Source: Nitrospirota bacterium
Lineage (GTDB): Bacteria > Nitrospirota > Thermodesulfovibrionia > UBA6902
NCBI GenBank assembly: GCA_015491705.1
Contig: WFVK01000082.1
Span: 1-18,204, forward strand
Length of the DNA stretch: 18,204 bases
Direction: 5' to 3'
Shown here piece by piece: positions 8,014-18,204 of this stretch (the stretch's first letter is position 1; each line of letters starts with the position of its first letter). The notes under the pieces are model-generated. The model saw only the letters and a program-made list of their open reading frames with translations. It made no database searches and was not told where the DNA came from. Position numbers and translations under genes: made by a program.

Positions 8014-8020
8014 CATACCA

Positions 8021-9025
8021 TTGGCAAGACAGAGAGTTCTCAGCGGTATACAGCCGAGCGGCCGGCTGCATGTGGGCAATCTTGTGGGCGCGCTGCAGAA
8101 CTGGGTGAAACTCCAGGACCAGTATGAATGTTACTATTTTATCGCGGACTGGCACGCCCTGACGTCACAGTATGCGGACACATCCCGTTTAAGGGAGTAT
8201 GTCATGGACGTACTGGTCAACTGTCTCGCCGCAGGGCTTGACCCGGAGAAGGCGACCGTCTTCGCCCAGTCCCGCGTTCCCGAACATGCCGAGCTTCACG
8301 TGCTGCTGTCGATGATAACACCCCTTGCATGGCTTGAGCGCGTGCCTACATACAAGGAAAAGCAGTCCGAGGTCAAAGGCAGGGACCTGAATACCTACGG
8401 GTTCCTCGGTTATCCCCTGCTTCAGTCCGCTGACATACTCGTCTACAGGGCGGACTATGTGCCGGTCGGCGTGGACCAGATGCCCCATCTTGAGATCACG
8501 AGGGAGATAGGCAGGAGGTTTAATCACTTCTACGGAGAGGTGTTTCCCGAGCCGGAGGCCCTGCTGACGGAATTCCCGAAGGTGGTGGGCACGGACGGCA
8601 GGAAGATGAGCAAGACCTATGACAACTGCATTTTCCTTTCCGATTCACCGGAGGAGGTTGAACGCAAGATAAGGACCATGACGACAGACCCGCAGAGGAT
8701 AAAACGCACCGACAGGGGTGATCCCGGGCTGTCCCCGGTGTTTCAGCTTCACAGGGTGTTCTCCACCAGGGAAGAGCAGGATGAAGTGGCCGGAGGATGC
8801 CGCACCGCGGCTATAGGCTGCATAGACTGCAAGAAGATACTGATAAAGAACCTCTTCAACCTCCTTGAACCCATATGGGAAAGACGCAACAGCCTCCTCC
8901 GGAACCCCGGCATGCTTGAAGACATCATCGAGTCAGGTTCTGCAAAGGCGCGGGAGACGGCCTCGCAAACCATGCACGGAGTAAGAGAGGCGATCGGACT
9001 GAGTCCCCCTGCCGGGAGAAAATGA
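8021..9025 (+). CDS. trpS: Tryptophanyl-tRNA synthetase
   Basis: TrpRS is a class I enzyme that charges tRNA-Trp with tryptophan using ATP. The 334-residue product has the HIGH-type signature as HVGN (17-20) in SGIQPSGRLHVGN, the substrate loop YPLLQSADILVY, and the KMSKS motif as KMSKT (195-199) in GRKMSKTYDN. Length matches bacterial TrpRS (about 330). The start is TTG 8021. A longer open frame from 7901 would run through the end of the M50 gene and add about 40 unrelated residues, so it is not used. The stop overlaps the truA start (ATGA), suggesting coupled translation. No T-box leader is visible upstream. Confidence 0.96.
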   Translation: MARQRVLSGIQPSGRLHVGNLVGALQNWVKLQDQYECYYFIADWHALTSQYADTSRLREYVMDVLVNCLAAGLDPEKATVFAQSRVPEHAELHVLLSMITPLAWLERVPTYKEKQSEVKGRDLNTYGFLGYPLLQSADILVYRADYVPVGVDQMPHLEITREIGRRFNHFYGEVFPEPEALLTEFPKVVGTDGRKMSKTYDNCIFLSDSPEEVERKIRTMTTDPQRIKRTDRGDPGLSPVFQLHRVFSTREEQDEVAGGCRTAAIGCIDCKKILIKNLFNLLEPIWERRNSLLRNPGMLEDIIESGSAKARETASQTMHGVREAIGLSPPAGRK

Positions 9026-9789
9026 GACACATCAGGCTGGACCTCCAGTATGACGGCACATCCTACTCGGGCTGGCAGGTGCAGGTTAAAGCGATCACGA
9101 TTCAGGGGCTGATAGAGGATGCCGTATCTGCCGTAACAGGAACGCGCCGGAGGGTGACGGGCGCCGCGAGGACCGATGCAGGCGTTCATGCGCTGCACCA
9201 GGTGGCTGCGTTCAGCACCGCTTCCGCACTGGAGCCGGCTGTTCTCATGCGCGCCCTGAATGCCAATCTCCCGCGTGATATCAGGGTGACCGCGGCTGCA
9301 GAGTGCCCTGCGGAGTTTCATCCGCGCTACCATGCCGTAAACAAGACATATTCGTATCTGATCTCACCGGCCGGTGCATTTCCTGTCTTCATGAAGAGAT
9401 ATTCATGGCAGGTTCATTACAGCCTCGACTGTGATGCAATGAGGGAGGCGGCGGGCTACCTGACCGGGGAAAGGGATTTCTCAAGCTTCCGCGCCTCGGG
9501 CTGCAACTCAAAGAGCCCGGTGAGGGAGATATTTCAAATCTCCATATCAGAGAGCGACCGCATTGATTTTGCAGGCATCACGATCAATGCCCCGCTTATA
9601 AAAATAAGCATAAAGGCAAATGCCTTTCTCCGGCACATGGCACGGATTATTACCGGAACCCTTGTGGACGCGGGCAGGGGCAGGATCCCGCCTGCCCGGA
9701 CAAAGGATATCATCGAATCAAGGGACAGGACGGCAGCCGGGCAGACAGCGCCTGCCAGGGGCCTGTTCCTTGAGAAGATTCAGTATTGA
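9022..9789 (+). CDS. truA: tRNA pseudouridine(38-40) synthase TruA
   Basis: TruA converts uridines 38-40 of the tRNA anticodon arm to pseudouridine. The 255-residue protein starts MRHIRLDLQYDGTSYSGWQ and has the catalytic aspartate D52 in RTDAGVHA. It also has the family segments NANLPRDIRV, FHPRYHAVNKTYSY, and FLRHMARIITGTLVDAGRG near the C-terminus. Full length is normal. It overlaps trpS by four bases. It converges on the TatD/radical-SAM gene with only one base between stop codons, leaving no room for a separate terminator. Confidence 0.96.
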   Translation: MRHIRLDLQYDGTSYSGWQVQVKAITIQGLIEDAVSAVTGTRRRVTGAARTDAGVHALHQVAAFSTASALEPAVLMRALNANLPRDIRVTAAAECPAEFHPRYHAVNKTYSYLISPAGAFPVFMKRYSWQVHYSLDCDAMREAAGYLTGERDFSSFRASGCNSKSPVREIFQISISESDRIDFAGITINAPLIKISIKANAFLRHMARIITGTLVDAGRGRIPPARTKDIIESRDRTAAGQTAPARGLFLEKIQY

Positions 9790-9790
9790 T

Positions 9791-11155
9791 TCATCCCACC
9801 TCGTTGAACTCCCTTTCCCTCAGGGGCACGCCTAATTCCGCGGCTATGGCCCTGCACCTGTCAATATCCACTTCCGGTATCTTCACCACGGTGATCCTGA
9901 CCTCGGGAATAAATTTCTTCGCCTCTTTTATGAATTCTATGACACCCCGGTAAGCGCCCTTGAATGAAGGCCTGCATATTTTTTCATATTTCTCCTCGTC
10001 CTCGGCGTCAAGGCTGACCGAGATGCTGTCCACCAGGCCCTGAAGCTCCGGGAGTATGTTCCTGCCGTGAATAAGGTTGCCCTGGCCGTTGGTGTTTATC
10101 CTCACCTTCCCGCCCTGCTGCTTGATCCACCTGGATACCTTTTTCACCACGTCAAGCCTCAGGAAAGGCTCGCCGATGCCGCAGAAGACGATCTCACCGT
10201 AGTCCCTGGGGTCCCCTATGGCCTTGATTATCTGGAGCGCCGCGGGGTCTTTCTCAAGGCGGAGGTTGTGCCCCTTGACATAATTCGTGCGGAATTTTAT
10301 GCAGAAGCCGCACCTGTTCGTACATTTGTTTGTGATGTTCAGGTACAGTGAGTCCCTGATCCTGTAAACGATCTCCCCCTCTTCGGCGATCTCCTCTATT
10401 TTGAAGAGCTTCATTGCATTGAGCATGGTAATCCTTGCCAGGTCAGCCACGGTTATGCCCCGGATGCCCGCTATGACCTCTGCTGTGTGTTTCAGGAAGG
10501 CGGGCTCGTTCCTTCTGCCCCTTACGGGCTCAGGGCTGAGGTAGGGGGCGTCCGTCTCGATAAGCAGGAACTCGTCGGGGACGAATTTCGCGATCTCCCT
10601 CATCTCCTGCGCGTTCCTGAATGTAACGGTACCTGCAAGCGAGATGTAAAAACCGAGTTCCATCGCCTTTTTAGCCATGTCTATATCCCCGGAAAAGCAG
10701 TGAAGAACACCCGTTGTATCGCTTATCTCTTCCCTGAGCACCCGCAGGGTGTCGTTCTTCGCCTCCCTGCTGTGGACTATAACCGGGAGGCCGGCATCCT
10801 TTGCCAGCGCCATCTGGCGCCTGAAGGCCTCTACCTGAACGCCCTTCGGAGAGTGGAGGTAGTGGTAATCCAGGCCGATTTCACCCACGGCTATCACCTT
10901 GGGCTCCCTGACCCACTCCTTCAGTTCCCTGTACAGGGAATAATCCAGCTTTTTTGCATTGTGCGGGTGAATTCCGGCGGCGGAATATATGGAAGGATGT
11001 TCGCGGAACATCCTGAGGCCCCTGATGTTTCCCTCCCTGTCGGAGCCTACGTTTATTATATACTTTATGCCCGCATCCCCCGCCCGTTTTATTACCTCTT
11101 CCCTGTCACCGTCGAATGCCTTCATATCGAGGTGACAGTGTGTATCAATCAGCAT
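9791..11155 (-). CDS. TatD family metal-dependent hydrolase fused to a C-terminal radical SAM domain
   Basis: This 454-residue two-domain protein begins with residues 1 to about 255, a complete TatD/YcfH-type hydrolase with metal ligands H6 and H8 (DTHCH), E92 (GEIGLD), H128 (VIVHSREA), H152 (LHCFSGD) and D202 (IETDAPYLSP). Residues from about 265 to 454 form a short radical SAM domain with C278-x3-C282-x2-C285 (NKCTNRCGFC) and a FCGIGEPFLR segment like the GGE motif. It resembles the TatD-linked radical SAM family, usually encoded separately; here the two are one chain without stop or frameshift. I chose ATG 11155 over TTG 11173 because AAAGGA (11163-11168) lies seven bases upstream and the domain starts at MLIDTHCH. 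TatD proteins are nucleases or deacylase-like; the joint function is unknown. Confidence 0.9.
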   Translation of the reverse strand: MLIDTHCHLDMKAFDGDREEVIKRAGDAGIKYIINVGSDREGNIRGLRMFREHPSIYSAAGIHPHNAKKLDYSLYRELKEWVREPKVIAVGEIGLDYHYLHSPKGVQVEAFRRQMALAKDAGLPVIVHSREAKNDTLRVLREEISDTTGVLHCFSGDIDMAKKAMELGFYISLAGTVTFRNAQEMREIAKFVPDEFLLIETDAPYLSPEPVRGRRNEPAFLKHTAEVIAGIRGITVADLARITMLNAMKLFKIEEIAEEGEIVYRIRDSLYLNITNKCTNRCGFCIKFRTNYVKGHNLRLEKDPAALQIIKAIGDPRDYGEIVFCGIGEPFLRLDVVKKVSRWIKQQGGKVRINTNGQGNLIHGRNILPELQGLVDSISVSLDAEDEEKYEKICRPSFKGAYRGVIEFIKEAKKFIPEVRITVVKIPEVDIDRCRAIAAELGVPLREREFNEVG

Positions 11156-11162
11156 GAATCCA

Positions 11163-11168
11163 TCCTTT
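11163..11168 (-). promoter_or_regulatory. Ribosome binding site selecting ATG 11155
   Basis: On the minus strand, AAAGGA followed by a seven-base spacer precedes ATG 11155. This favours that codon over TTG at 11173, which would overlap the site. Confidence 0.6.
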
Positions 11169-11224
11169 GCCAAAGTGAATGCCGGTCAAATTCAAAAAGG
11201 GGGAAATACATCGCGTTATTGATT

Positions 11225-11253
11225 ATGTTAGTGAAATATATGAAATTTGTCAA
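11225..11253 (-). promoter_or_regulatory. Candidate sigma-70 promoter for the TatD/radical-SAM gene
   Basis: On the minus strand a consensus TTGACA (11248-11253) is followed after 17 bases by TAACAT (11225-11230); a CATAAT lies three bases further on. The implied 5' untranslated region is about 60 bases. Confidence 0.5.
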
Positions 11254-11274
11254 AACCGCGCCGGGGCCGTGACC

Positions 11275-11303
11275 TTGTAATTTTCGGTGGAATATGGTAA
11301 TTT
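11275..11303 (+). promoter_or_regulatory. Candidate sigma-70 promoter for the DUF465-like gene
   Basis: TTGTAA (11275-11280), a 17-base spacer and TAATTT (11298-11303) lie about 30 bases before ATG 11334. The -35 boxes of this and the minus-strand promoter are only about 21 bases apart, back to back. Confidence 0.45.
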
Positions 11304-11333
11304 TTCAAATTATTACAGAGAGGGGGTCGCCAC

Positions 11334-11558
11334 ATGAAAGAAGCGGAAATAATCAGCATACTAAGAGATGAGAGCGAGGAATTCAGGAAACTCGAGGAAG
11401 AGCACAGGAAATTGGATCAATCTCTGGATGGAATCAACAGAAAGAAGTACCTGACAACCGAAGAAGAAATTGAAAAAAAGAAAATACAGAAACAAAAACT
11501 TCAGTACAAAGACCGTATGGCTCAGCTTGTAAGGGAGTACAGCAGGAACAATAACTGA
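11334..11558 (+). CDS. Small DUF465/YdcH-like coiled-coil protein
   Basis: This 74-residue, highly charged helical protein begins with the pattern FRKLEEEHRKLDQSL. A second helix contains LTTEEEIEKKKIQKQKLQ and KDRMAQLVREY. The LxxEHxxLD and LKKxKLxxKD arrangement is that of the DUF465 (YdcH) family, whose members are about 70 residues and have no firm function. An AGAGAGGGGG stretch just upstream serves as ribosome site. The gene is unusually lysine- and adenine-rich compared with its neighbours and appears to be transcribed alone, from the candidate promoter at 11275-11303. It is followed by a 264-base gap with palindromic DNA before ilvD. Confidence 0.8.
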   Translation: MKEAEIISILRDESEEFRKLEEEHRKLDQSLDGINRKKYLTTEEEIEKKKIQKQKLQYKDRMAQLVREYSRNNN

Positions 11559-11598
11559 AATTTTCCGGTATTATTTATCTTTTATGATGCATCAACGC

Positions 11599-11614
11599 GG
11601 CAGGTGAACCTGCC
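11599..11614 (+). terminator. Small GC hairpin downstream of the DUF465-like gene, possible terminator
   Basis: GGCAGG and CCTGCC form a six-base-pair stem around a TGAA loop, about 40 bases after the stop codon. A weak T-rich stretch (CTTGTTT) follows, not a proper T-run. It may end the short transcript, but the call is tentative. Confidence 0.3.
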
Positions 11615-11625
11615 CGGGACCTTGT

Positions 11626-11655
11626 TTGAAGTTCAAGGGTTCATGGTTCAACGGT
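11626..11655. repeat. Short degenerate GTTCA repeats
   Basis: Three imperfect copies of a GTTCA-type unit (AGTTCAA, GGGTTCA, TGGTTCAA) stand in a row. Such tracts recur between genes in many bacterial genomes and have no known function here. Confidence 0.4.
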
Positions 11656-11660
11656 TATAA

Positions 11661-11718
11661 GGTGGAGGAAATTACTCCTCCCCTTAAGTTAAGGAGAGGC
11701 TTGGGAGGGGTTAATAAT
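11661..11718. repeat. Palindromic purine/pyrimidine-asymmetric intergenic element
   Basis: The core at 11677-11699 is a 23-base near-perfect palindrome centred on G11688: CCTC, one mismatch, CCTTAA, then the mirror TTAAGG and GAGG. To its left GGTGGAG pairs with CTCCTCC across a short loop with one mismatch, and to its right lies GGGAGGGG. This layout resembles dispersed intergenic repeats seen in many genomes. Copies elsewhere in the genome cannot be checked from this window. No coding potential for a leader peptide is seen here. Confidence 0.45.
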
Positions 11719-11822
11719 ATGCCGTGCGGAATATTCACTGCGAGGGATCGCGGATAAGGCCTTTCCGGCAGACTCTCCCGTCCTCCGGCGGTATTCTTTA
11801 ATGCCACTGTAATTAAGGTAAC

Positions 11823-13481
11823 ATGAAAAGCGATTTAATAAAAAAGGACCTGGAACGGCTGCCCAACAGGGCACTGTTATACGCGACGGGAATCCCGCGC
11901 ACAGAGATGGGCAAGCCGTTTATCGGCGTGGCCACAAGTTTTACGGACCTTGTACCCGGGCACACCGGCATGCGGGACCTGGAGAGATTTATTGAAAAGG
12001 GAATACATACAGGCGGCGGGTATCCCTTCTTCTTCGGCATCCCCGGCATATGCGACGGCATAGCCATGGGACACAGGGGGATGCATTACAGCCTGGCCTC
12101 AAGGGAGCTCATAGCAGACATGATAGAGACAATCGCGGAGGCACACTGCCTGGACGGTCTCGTGCTGCTGACAAACTGCGACAAGATCACCCCCGGCATG
12201 CTGATGGCGGCCGCAAGGGTGAATGTGCCGTCCATAGTGGTCACGGCAGGCCCCATGCTTTCAGGCCGCCTGCGGGGCAGGAGGCTGTCGCTTGTCAATG
12301 ACACATTCGAGGCCCCCGGCAAATACAAAAAAGGGCTCCTGAACGACGACGATATTGCGGAGCTTGAGATGTGCGCCTGCCCCGGACCGGGTTCATGCCA
12401 GGGCATGTACACGGCCAACACAATGGCCTGTGTCACCGAGTCACTGGGCATGAGTCTCCCCGGATGCGCAACATCACTTGCCGTCTCATCAAAAAAGCGG
12501 CGGATCGCATTTCACAGCGGTACGAGGATTGTGGAGCTTGTGAAGAAAAATATCACCCCCCGCAAGATCATGAGCCTCAGGGCGTTTGAGAATGCAATAA
12601 GGGTGGATATGGCCCTCGGCGGCTCGACAAACACGGTCCTGCACATTCCGGCCGTCGCCCGCGAGGCGGACGTTTCAATATCCCTGGAACTGTTTGATGA
12701 GATCAGCGGAGGCACCCCCCATATCTCGAACATGCTTCCAGGCGGTCCCCACTATCTTGAGGACCTCGAATACGCGGGCGGCATACCTGCTGTCCTGAAA
12801 AGGCTGCAGCCGCACCTGAACAACATAATCACGGTATCAGGGAAGAAGGTCCATGATATTGCGGAAGAGGCCCAGATAACCGATCCGGATGTGATAAGGC
12901 CCGTGAGCAGGGCATACCATAAAGAGGGCGGCATCGCCGTCCTGCGGGGAAGCCTCGCGCCTGACGGCGCCGTTGTCAAGCAGACCGCTGTGAGCAAAAA
13001 GATGCTGAAGTTCAGGGGCAGGGCAAGGGTATTCGATTCCGAAGAGGAGGCGATGAAGGCGATACTCGGAGGCGGAATCAAGGCAGGGGATGTCGTTGTC
13101 ATAAGGTACGAGGGTCCCAGGGGCGGGCCGGGCATGAGAGAGATGCTGAATGCAACCGCCACCATTGCCGGCATGGGATTAAGCGAATCCGTGGCCCTGA
13201 TAACCGACGGCCGGTTTTCAGGAGGCACAAGGGGCCCCTGCATCGGACATATATCCCCCGAGGCTATGGAGGGCGGCCCTGTAGGCATTGTAAAGGACGG
13301 GGACACCATCAGTATCGACATCCCGCGGAGAAAGCTCGACCTGCTTGTCAGCAGTGAAGAGATGAAGAGGAGATTCGGGGCGCACAGGCTCCCCGAGCCG
13401 AAGATCAGGAAGGGCTGGCTTGCGAGATATGCATCAATGGTCACATCTGCAAGCACGGGCGCTGTTTTAAAAAATGTTTAG
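11823..13481 (+). CDS. ilvD: Dihydroxy-acid dehydratase
   Basis: IlvD dehydrates 2,3-dihydroxy acids to the 2-keto acids of valine and isoleucine synthesis, using an iron-sulfur cluster. The 552-residue product has NCDKITPGM with C119 and K121 (the carbamylated lysine in known structures). It also has [14 protein letters not shown] with C192, [11 protein letters not shown], and [16 protein letters not shown]. The first cluster position reads VPGH (45-47 region), where plant-type enzymes have a cysteine; the E. coli-type enzyme also lacks it. AAGG lies just before ATG 11823. It is the first gene of the ilv operon. No obvious promoter or branched-chain leader peptide was found in the upstream 264 bases. 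Confidence 0.96.
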   Translation: MKSDLIKKDLERLPNRALLYATGIPRTEMGKPFIGVATSFTDLVPGHTGMRDLERFIEKGIHTGGGYPFFFGIPGICDGIAMGHRGMHYSLASRELIADMIETIAEAHCLDGLVLLTNCDKITPGMLMAAARVNVPSIVVTAGPMLSGRLRGRRLSLVNDTFEAPGKYKKGLLNDDDIAELEMCACPGPGSCQGMYTANTMACVTESLGMSLPGCATSLAVSSKKRRIAFHSGTRIVELVKKNITPRKIMSLRAFENAIRVDMALGGSTNTVLHIPAVAREADVSISLELFDEISGGTPHISNMLPGGPHYLEDLEYAGGIPAVLKRLQPHLNNIITVSGKKVHDIAEEAQITDPDVIRPVSRAYHKEGGIAVLRGSLAPDGAVVKQTAVSKKMLKFRGRARVFDSEEEAMKAILGGGIKAGDVVVIRYEGPRGGPGMREMLNATATIAGMGLSESVALITDGRFSGGTRGPCIGHISPEAMEGGPVGIVKDGDTISIDIPRRKLDLLVSSEEMKRRFGAHRLPEPKIRKGWLARYASMVTSASTGAVLKNV

Positions 13482-13505
13482 CCGCTGCGGATTTTAAAGC
13501 TGGAC

Positions 13506-13527
13506 TCCCTCCCGTGAAGGGATGGGA
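13506..13527 (+). promoter_or_regulatory. Hairpin between ilvD and ilvB
   Basis: TCCCTCCC and GGGATGGGA form an eight-pair stem with one bulged T and a GTGAA loop. It is not followed by a T-run, so it is unlikely to be a full terminator. It could protect the mRNA 3' end or tune ilvD versus ilvB levels, which is inference. Confidence 0.35.
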
Positions 13528-13573
13528 AATTGAGAGAAAACACTCGCAGAAAATTTAAAAAACTGGTGATCAA

Positions 13574-15304
<1,731 letters not shown>

Positions 15305-15398
15305 ACAGGTCAAACAGTATCAGTGTCAGACAGCGGCGGATTTTTTTGACCGGCACCGATACGCATAACCGGCACTTCACGGAAATTCGGGGAGAATC

Positions 15399-16980
<1,582 letters not shown>

Positions 16981-16992
16981 CAAAAGACAGGC

Positions 16993-17634
16993 ATGTTCCG
17001 GCTTGCTGAGGAAGGGTATCCCTTCATCCTCTTCTTCCTCCTTCCGGCTGTTGCATCGGCTCTCCTGGGCTGGATGTGGGCGGCAGGGGCGGGGCTGGTG
17101 CTCACAGGCTTCATGCTCTACTTCTTCAGGGACCCCGACAGGGAGACCCCTGCCGACGGCAACGCCTTTATCTCCCCTGCCGACGGAAAGGTCATACTTA
17201 TAACGGAAGCGGAAGAGGAGGAGGTCTTAAAAAGCAGGGCGCTGAAGATAAGCATCTTCATGTCACCGCTGAATGTGCATGTGAACAGGTCCCCCTGCGA
17301 CGGCGTCGTCAGGAGCGTCAGGCACTATCCCGGAAGGTTCTATTCCGCATTCAGAGACAATGCATCCATCCTGAATGAACACATCACGATGCTCCTTGAG
17401 TGCGAACGGCACGGCCGCATAGTGGTGAAACAGATAGCCGGCGCGGTTGCAAGGCGTGCCGTATGCAGGGTAAAACCGGGAGACCGCCTTGCCCGCGGAC
17501 AGAGGTACGGTATGATAAAGTTCAGCTCGAGGCTTGATGTATTCCTGCCGCTGGACACCAGGGTGAGGGTGAAACTGAATGACAGGGTCTTTGCAGGGGA
17601 GACGGTCATAGGGGTCAGGGAGCCGGATGGTTGA
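16993..17634 (+). CDS. psd: Phosphatidylserine decarboxylase proenzyme, short form
   Basis: This pyruvoyl enzyme turns phosphatidylserine into phosphatidylethanolamine at the inner membrane. The 213-residue protein has two N-terminal hydrophobic segments (about residues 9-40), FFRDPDRE, SPADGKV, and MSPLNVHVNRSP with the expected histidine. Near the C-terminus the cleavage region reads RYGMIKFSSRLDVFLP. In most short-form relatives the self-cleaved pair is Gly-Ser; here it is S178-S179. Cleavage there would leave a 178-residue beta chain and a 35-residue alpha chain, as expected. The gene follows ilvC closely and precedes pssA, which makes its substrate. The ribosome site is weak. Confidence 0.92.
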   Translation: MFRLAEEGYPFILFFLLPAVASALLGWMWAAGAGLVLTGFMLYFFRDPDRETPADGNAFISPADGKVILITEAEEEEVLKSRALKISIFMSPLNVHVNRSPCDGVVRSVRHYPGRFYSAFRDNASILNEHITMLLECERHGRIVVKQIAGAVARRAVCRVKPGDRLARGQRYGMIKFSSRLDVFLPLDTRVRVKLNDRVFAGETVIGVREPDG

Positions 17635-17663
17635 CGCACACGTTATCCTTAATGTTGCATAAA

Positions 17664-17679
17664 CCGGCTGGAGAGCCGG
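17664..17679 (+). promoter_or_regulatory. GC hairpin in the psd-pssA gap
   Basis: CCGGCT and AGCCGG form a six-base-pair stem around a GGAG loop, 41 bases before the pssA start. A GC-rich stretch and TCTTTAT follow, but no true T-run. It could be a weak attenuator or an mRNA-stability element. Confidence 0.3.
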
Positions 17680-17719
17680 CCGGCGGCGTCTTTATGCCAT
17701 TGCAGGGCCGCTTAATAAC

Positions 17720-18204
17720 ATGAGAAAAGGAATCTACATACTGCCGAATACGCTGACGCTCTGCGGGATGTTCTGCGGTTTCTTTGCGATACTTGTTTCG
17801 TTCAAAGGCCACTACATATACGCTGCATGGGCCATACTGATTGCAAACATCTTTGACGGCCTCGACGGCTGGGTCGCGAGGTTGACCAACAGCACAACCA
17901 AGTTCGGCATTGAGCTTGACTCGCTGTCCGACCTTGTCGCATTCGGGGTAGCGCCTGCGGTGCTGATATACAGTTGGGCATTGCAGCCGTTCGGGCGGCT
18001 CGGATGGGGGGCTGCTTTTCTCTTCGTTATCTGCGGGGCACTGAGGCTGGCAAGGTATAATGTCCAGATGGGGACAGCGGAAAGCAAGGCGTTCACAGGC
18101 CTCCCCATACCCGGCGCGGGCACGGTGGTGGCCTCCCTCGTCCTGTTCTACAATGAGATATGGGGCGTGATTGAAGGGCGGAACTATGTGGTCCTTTTTC
18201 TTCC
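17720..18204 (+). CDS. pssA: CDP-diacylglycerol--serine O-phosphatidyltransferase (C-terminus off the window)
   Basis: PssA makes phosphatidylserine from CDP-diacylglycerol and serine in the membrane. The 161 codons present start MRKGIYILPNTLTLCGMFCG, typical of the short multi-pass PssA type. They contain the CDP-alcohol phosphotransferase motif: D46, then D49-G50-x2-A53-R54, eight residues, G63, D67 and D71. Hydrophobic segments lie on both sides, and ALRLARYN and FTGLPIPGAG follow, as in the family. No strong ribosome site precedes ATG 17720, and no alternative in-frame start is better. It is paired with psd, giving phosphatidylethanolamine synthesis. Confidence 0.95.
   Translation, partial: MRKGIYILPNTLTLCGMFCGFFAILVSFKGHYIYAAWAILIANIFDGLDGWVARLTNSTTKFGIELDSLSDLVAFGVAPAVLIYSWALQPFGRLGWGAAFLFVICGALRLARYNVQMGTAESKAFTGLPIPGAGTVVASLVLFYNEIWGVIEGRNYVVLFL

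Noticed and set aside
7901..8020. Longer TrpS starting inside the M50 protease gene
   Set aside because: The added residues do not resemble TrpRS, and TTG 8021 has a well-placed AAAGGA site just before the conserved N-terminus.
11584..11755. Possible ilv leader peptide before ilvD
   Set aside because: The ATG-started frames found here (at 11584, 11644 and 11720) are very short and not enriched in Ile, Leu or Val codons, so classical attenuation is not supported.
12752..13456. 234-codon minus-strand open frame opposite ilvD
   Set aside because: Antisense to conserved ilvD coding sequence, with no recognisable motif or ribosome site.
15349..15375. Two copies of ACCGGCAC 19 bases apart in the ilvB-ilvH gap
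   Set aside because: Eight-base repeats in a GC-rich gap are expected by chance, and nothing else marks an operator there.

Overview
This window reads as a chromosomal stretch of an anaerobic or facultatively anaerobic bacterium of moderate-to-high GC. The gene content fits Nitrospirota (Thermodesulfovibrio-like lineages) or a deltaproteobacterial-type relative: a group 3b-type [NiFe] hydrogenase, a short class I IlvC, an ilv-psd-pssA cluster and a TatD/radical-SAM protein. The lineage is an inference from content and codon habit (heavy use of AGG for arginine), not from a marker gene. There are no rRNA or tRNA genes, insertion sequences, prophage genes or CRISPR arrays. No gap between genes exceeds about 265 bases.

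Region 1 (1-5496) is a hydrogen-metabolism locus. On the minus strand lie hypC, hypA and hypB, the last cut by the window edge; they are nickel-insertion and cofactor-assembly factors. Divergently, on the plus strand, lies a four-gene operon with the hydB-hydG-hydD-hydA order of cytoplasmic NAD(P)-linked sulfhydrogenase-type enzymes. It encodes a 4Fe-4S electron-transfer subunit, an FAD/NAD(P)-binding subunit, the small subunit and the NiFe large subunit. The large subunit ends exactly at the histidine of its second nickel motif, so it has no C-terminal extension to be cleaved.

Region 2 (5536-7263) holds one gene behind a good promoter. It encodes a divergent member of the ATP-dependent phosphoenolpyruvate carboxykinase superfamily that keeps the main catalytic residues but has an altered kinase-2 motif. 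Region 3 (7315-9789) is an M50 site-2 protease-like membrane protein, trpS and truA. Region 4 (9791-11155, minus strand) is a TatD hydrolase fused to a short radical SAM domain, meeting truA tail to tail with one base between the stop codons. Back-to-back promoter candidates separate it from a small DUF465/YdcH-like coiled-coil gene (11334-11558).

Region 5 (11823 to the end) is a branched-chain amino-acid operon, ilvD-ilvB-ilvH-ilvC, running into the phosphatidylethanolamine genes psd and pssA (pssA cut by the window edge). The 264-base gap before ilvD holds palindromic, repeat-like DNA.

Most of the window is ordinary metabolism, and I did not find a convincing unknown multi-gene system. The observations most worth following are the extension-less hydrogenase large subunit, the PEPCK-like enzyme, the TatD/radical-SAM fusion, and a Ser-Ser rather than Gly-Ser self-cleavage site in the phosphatidylserine decarboxylase.
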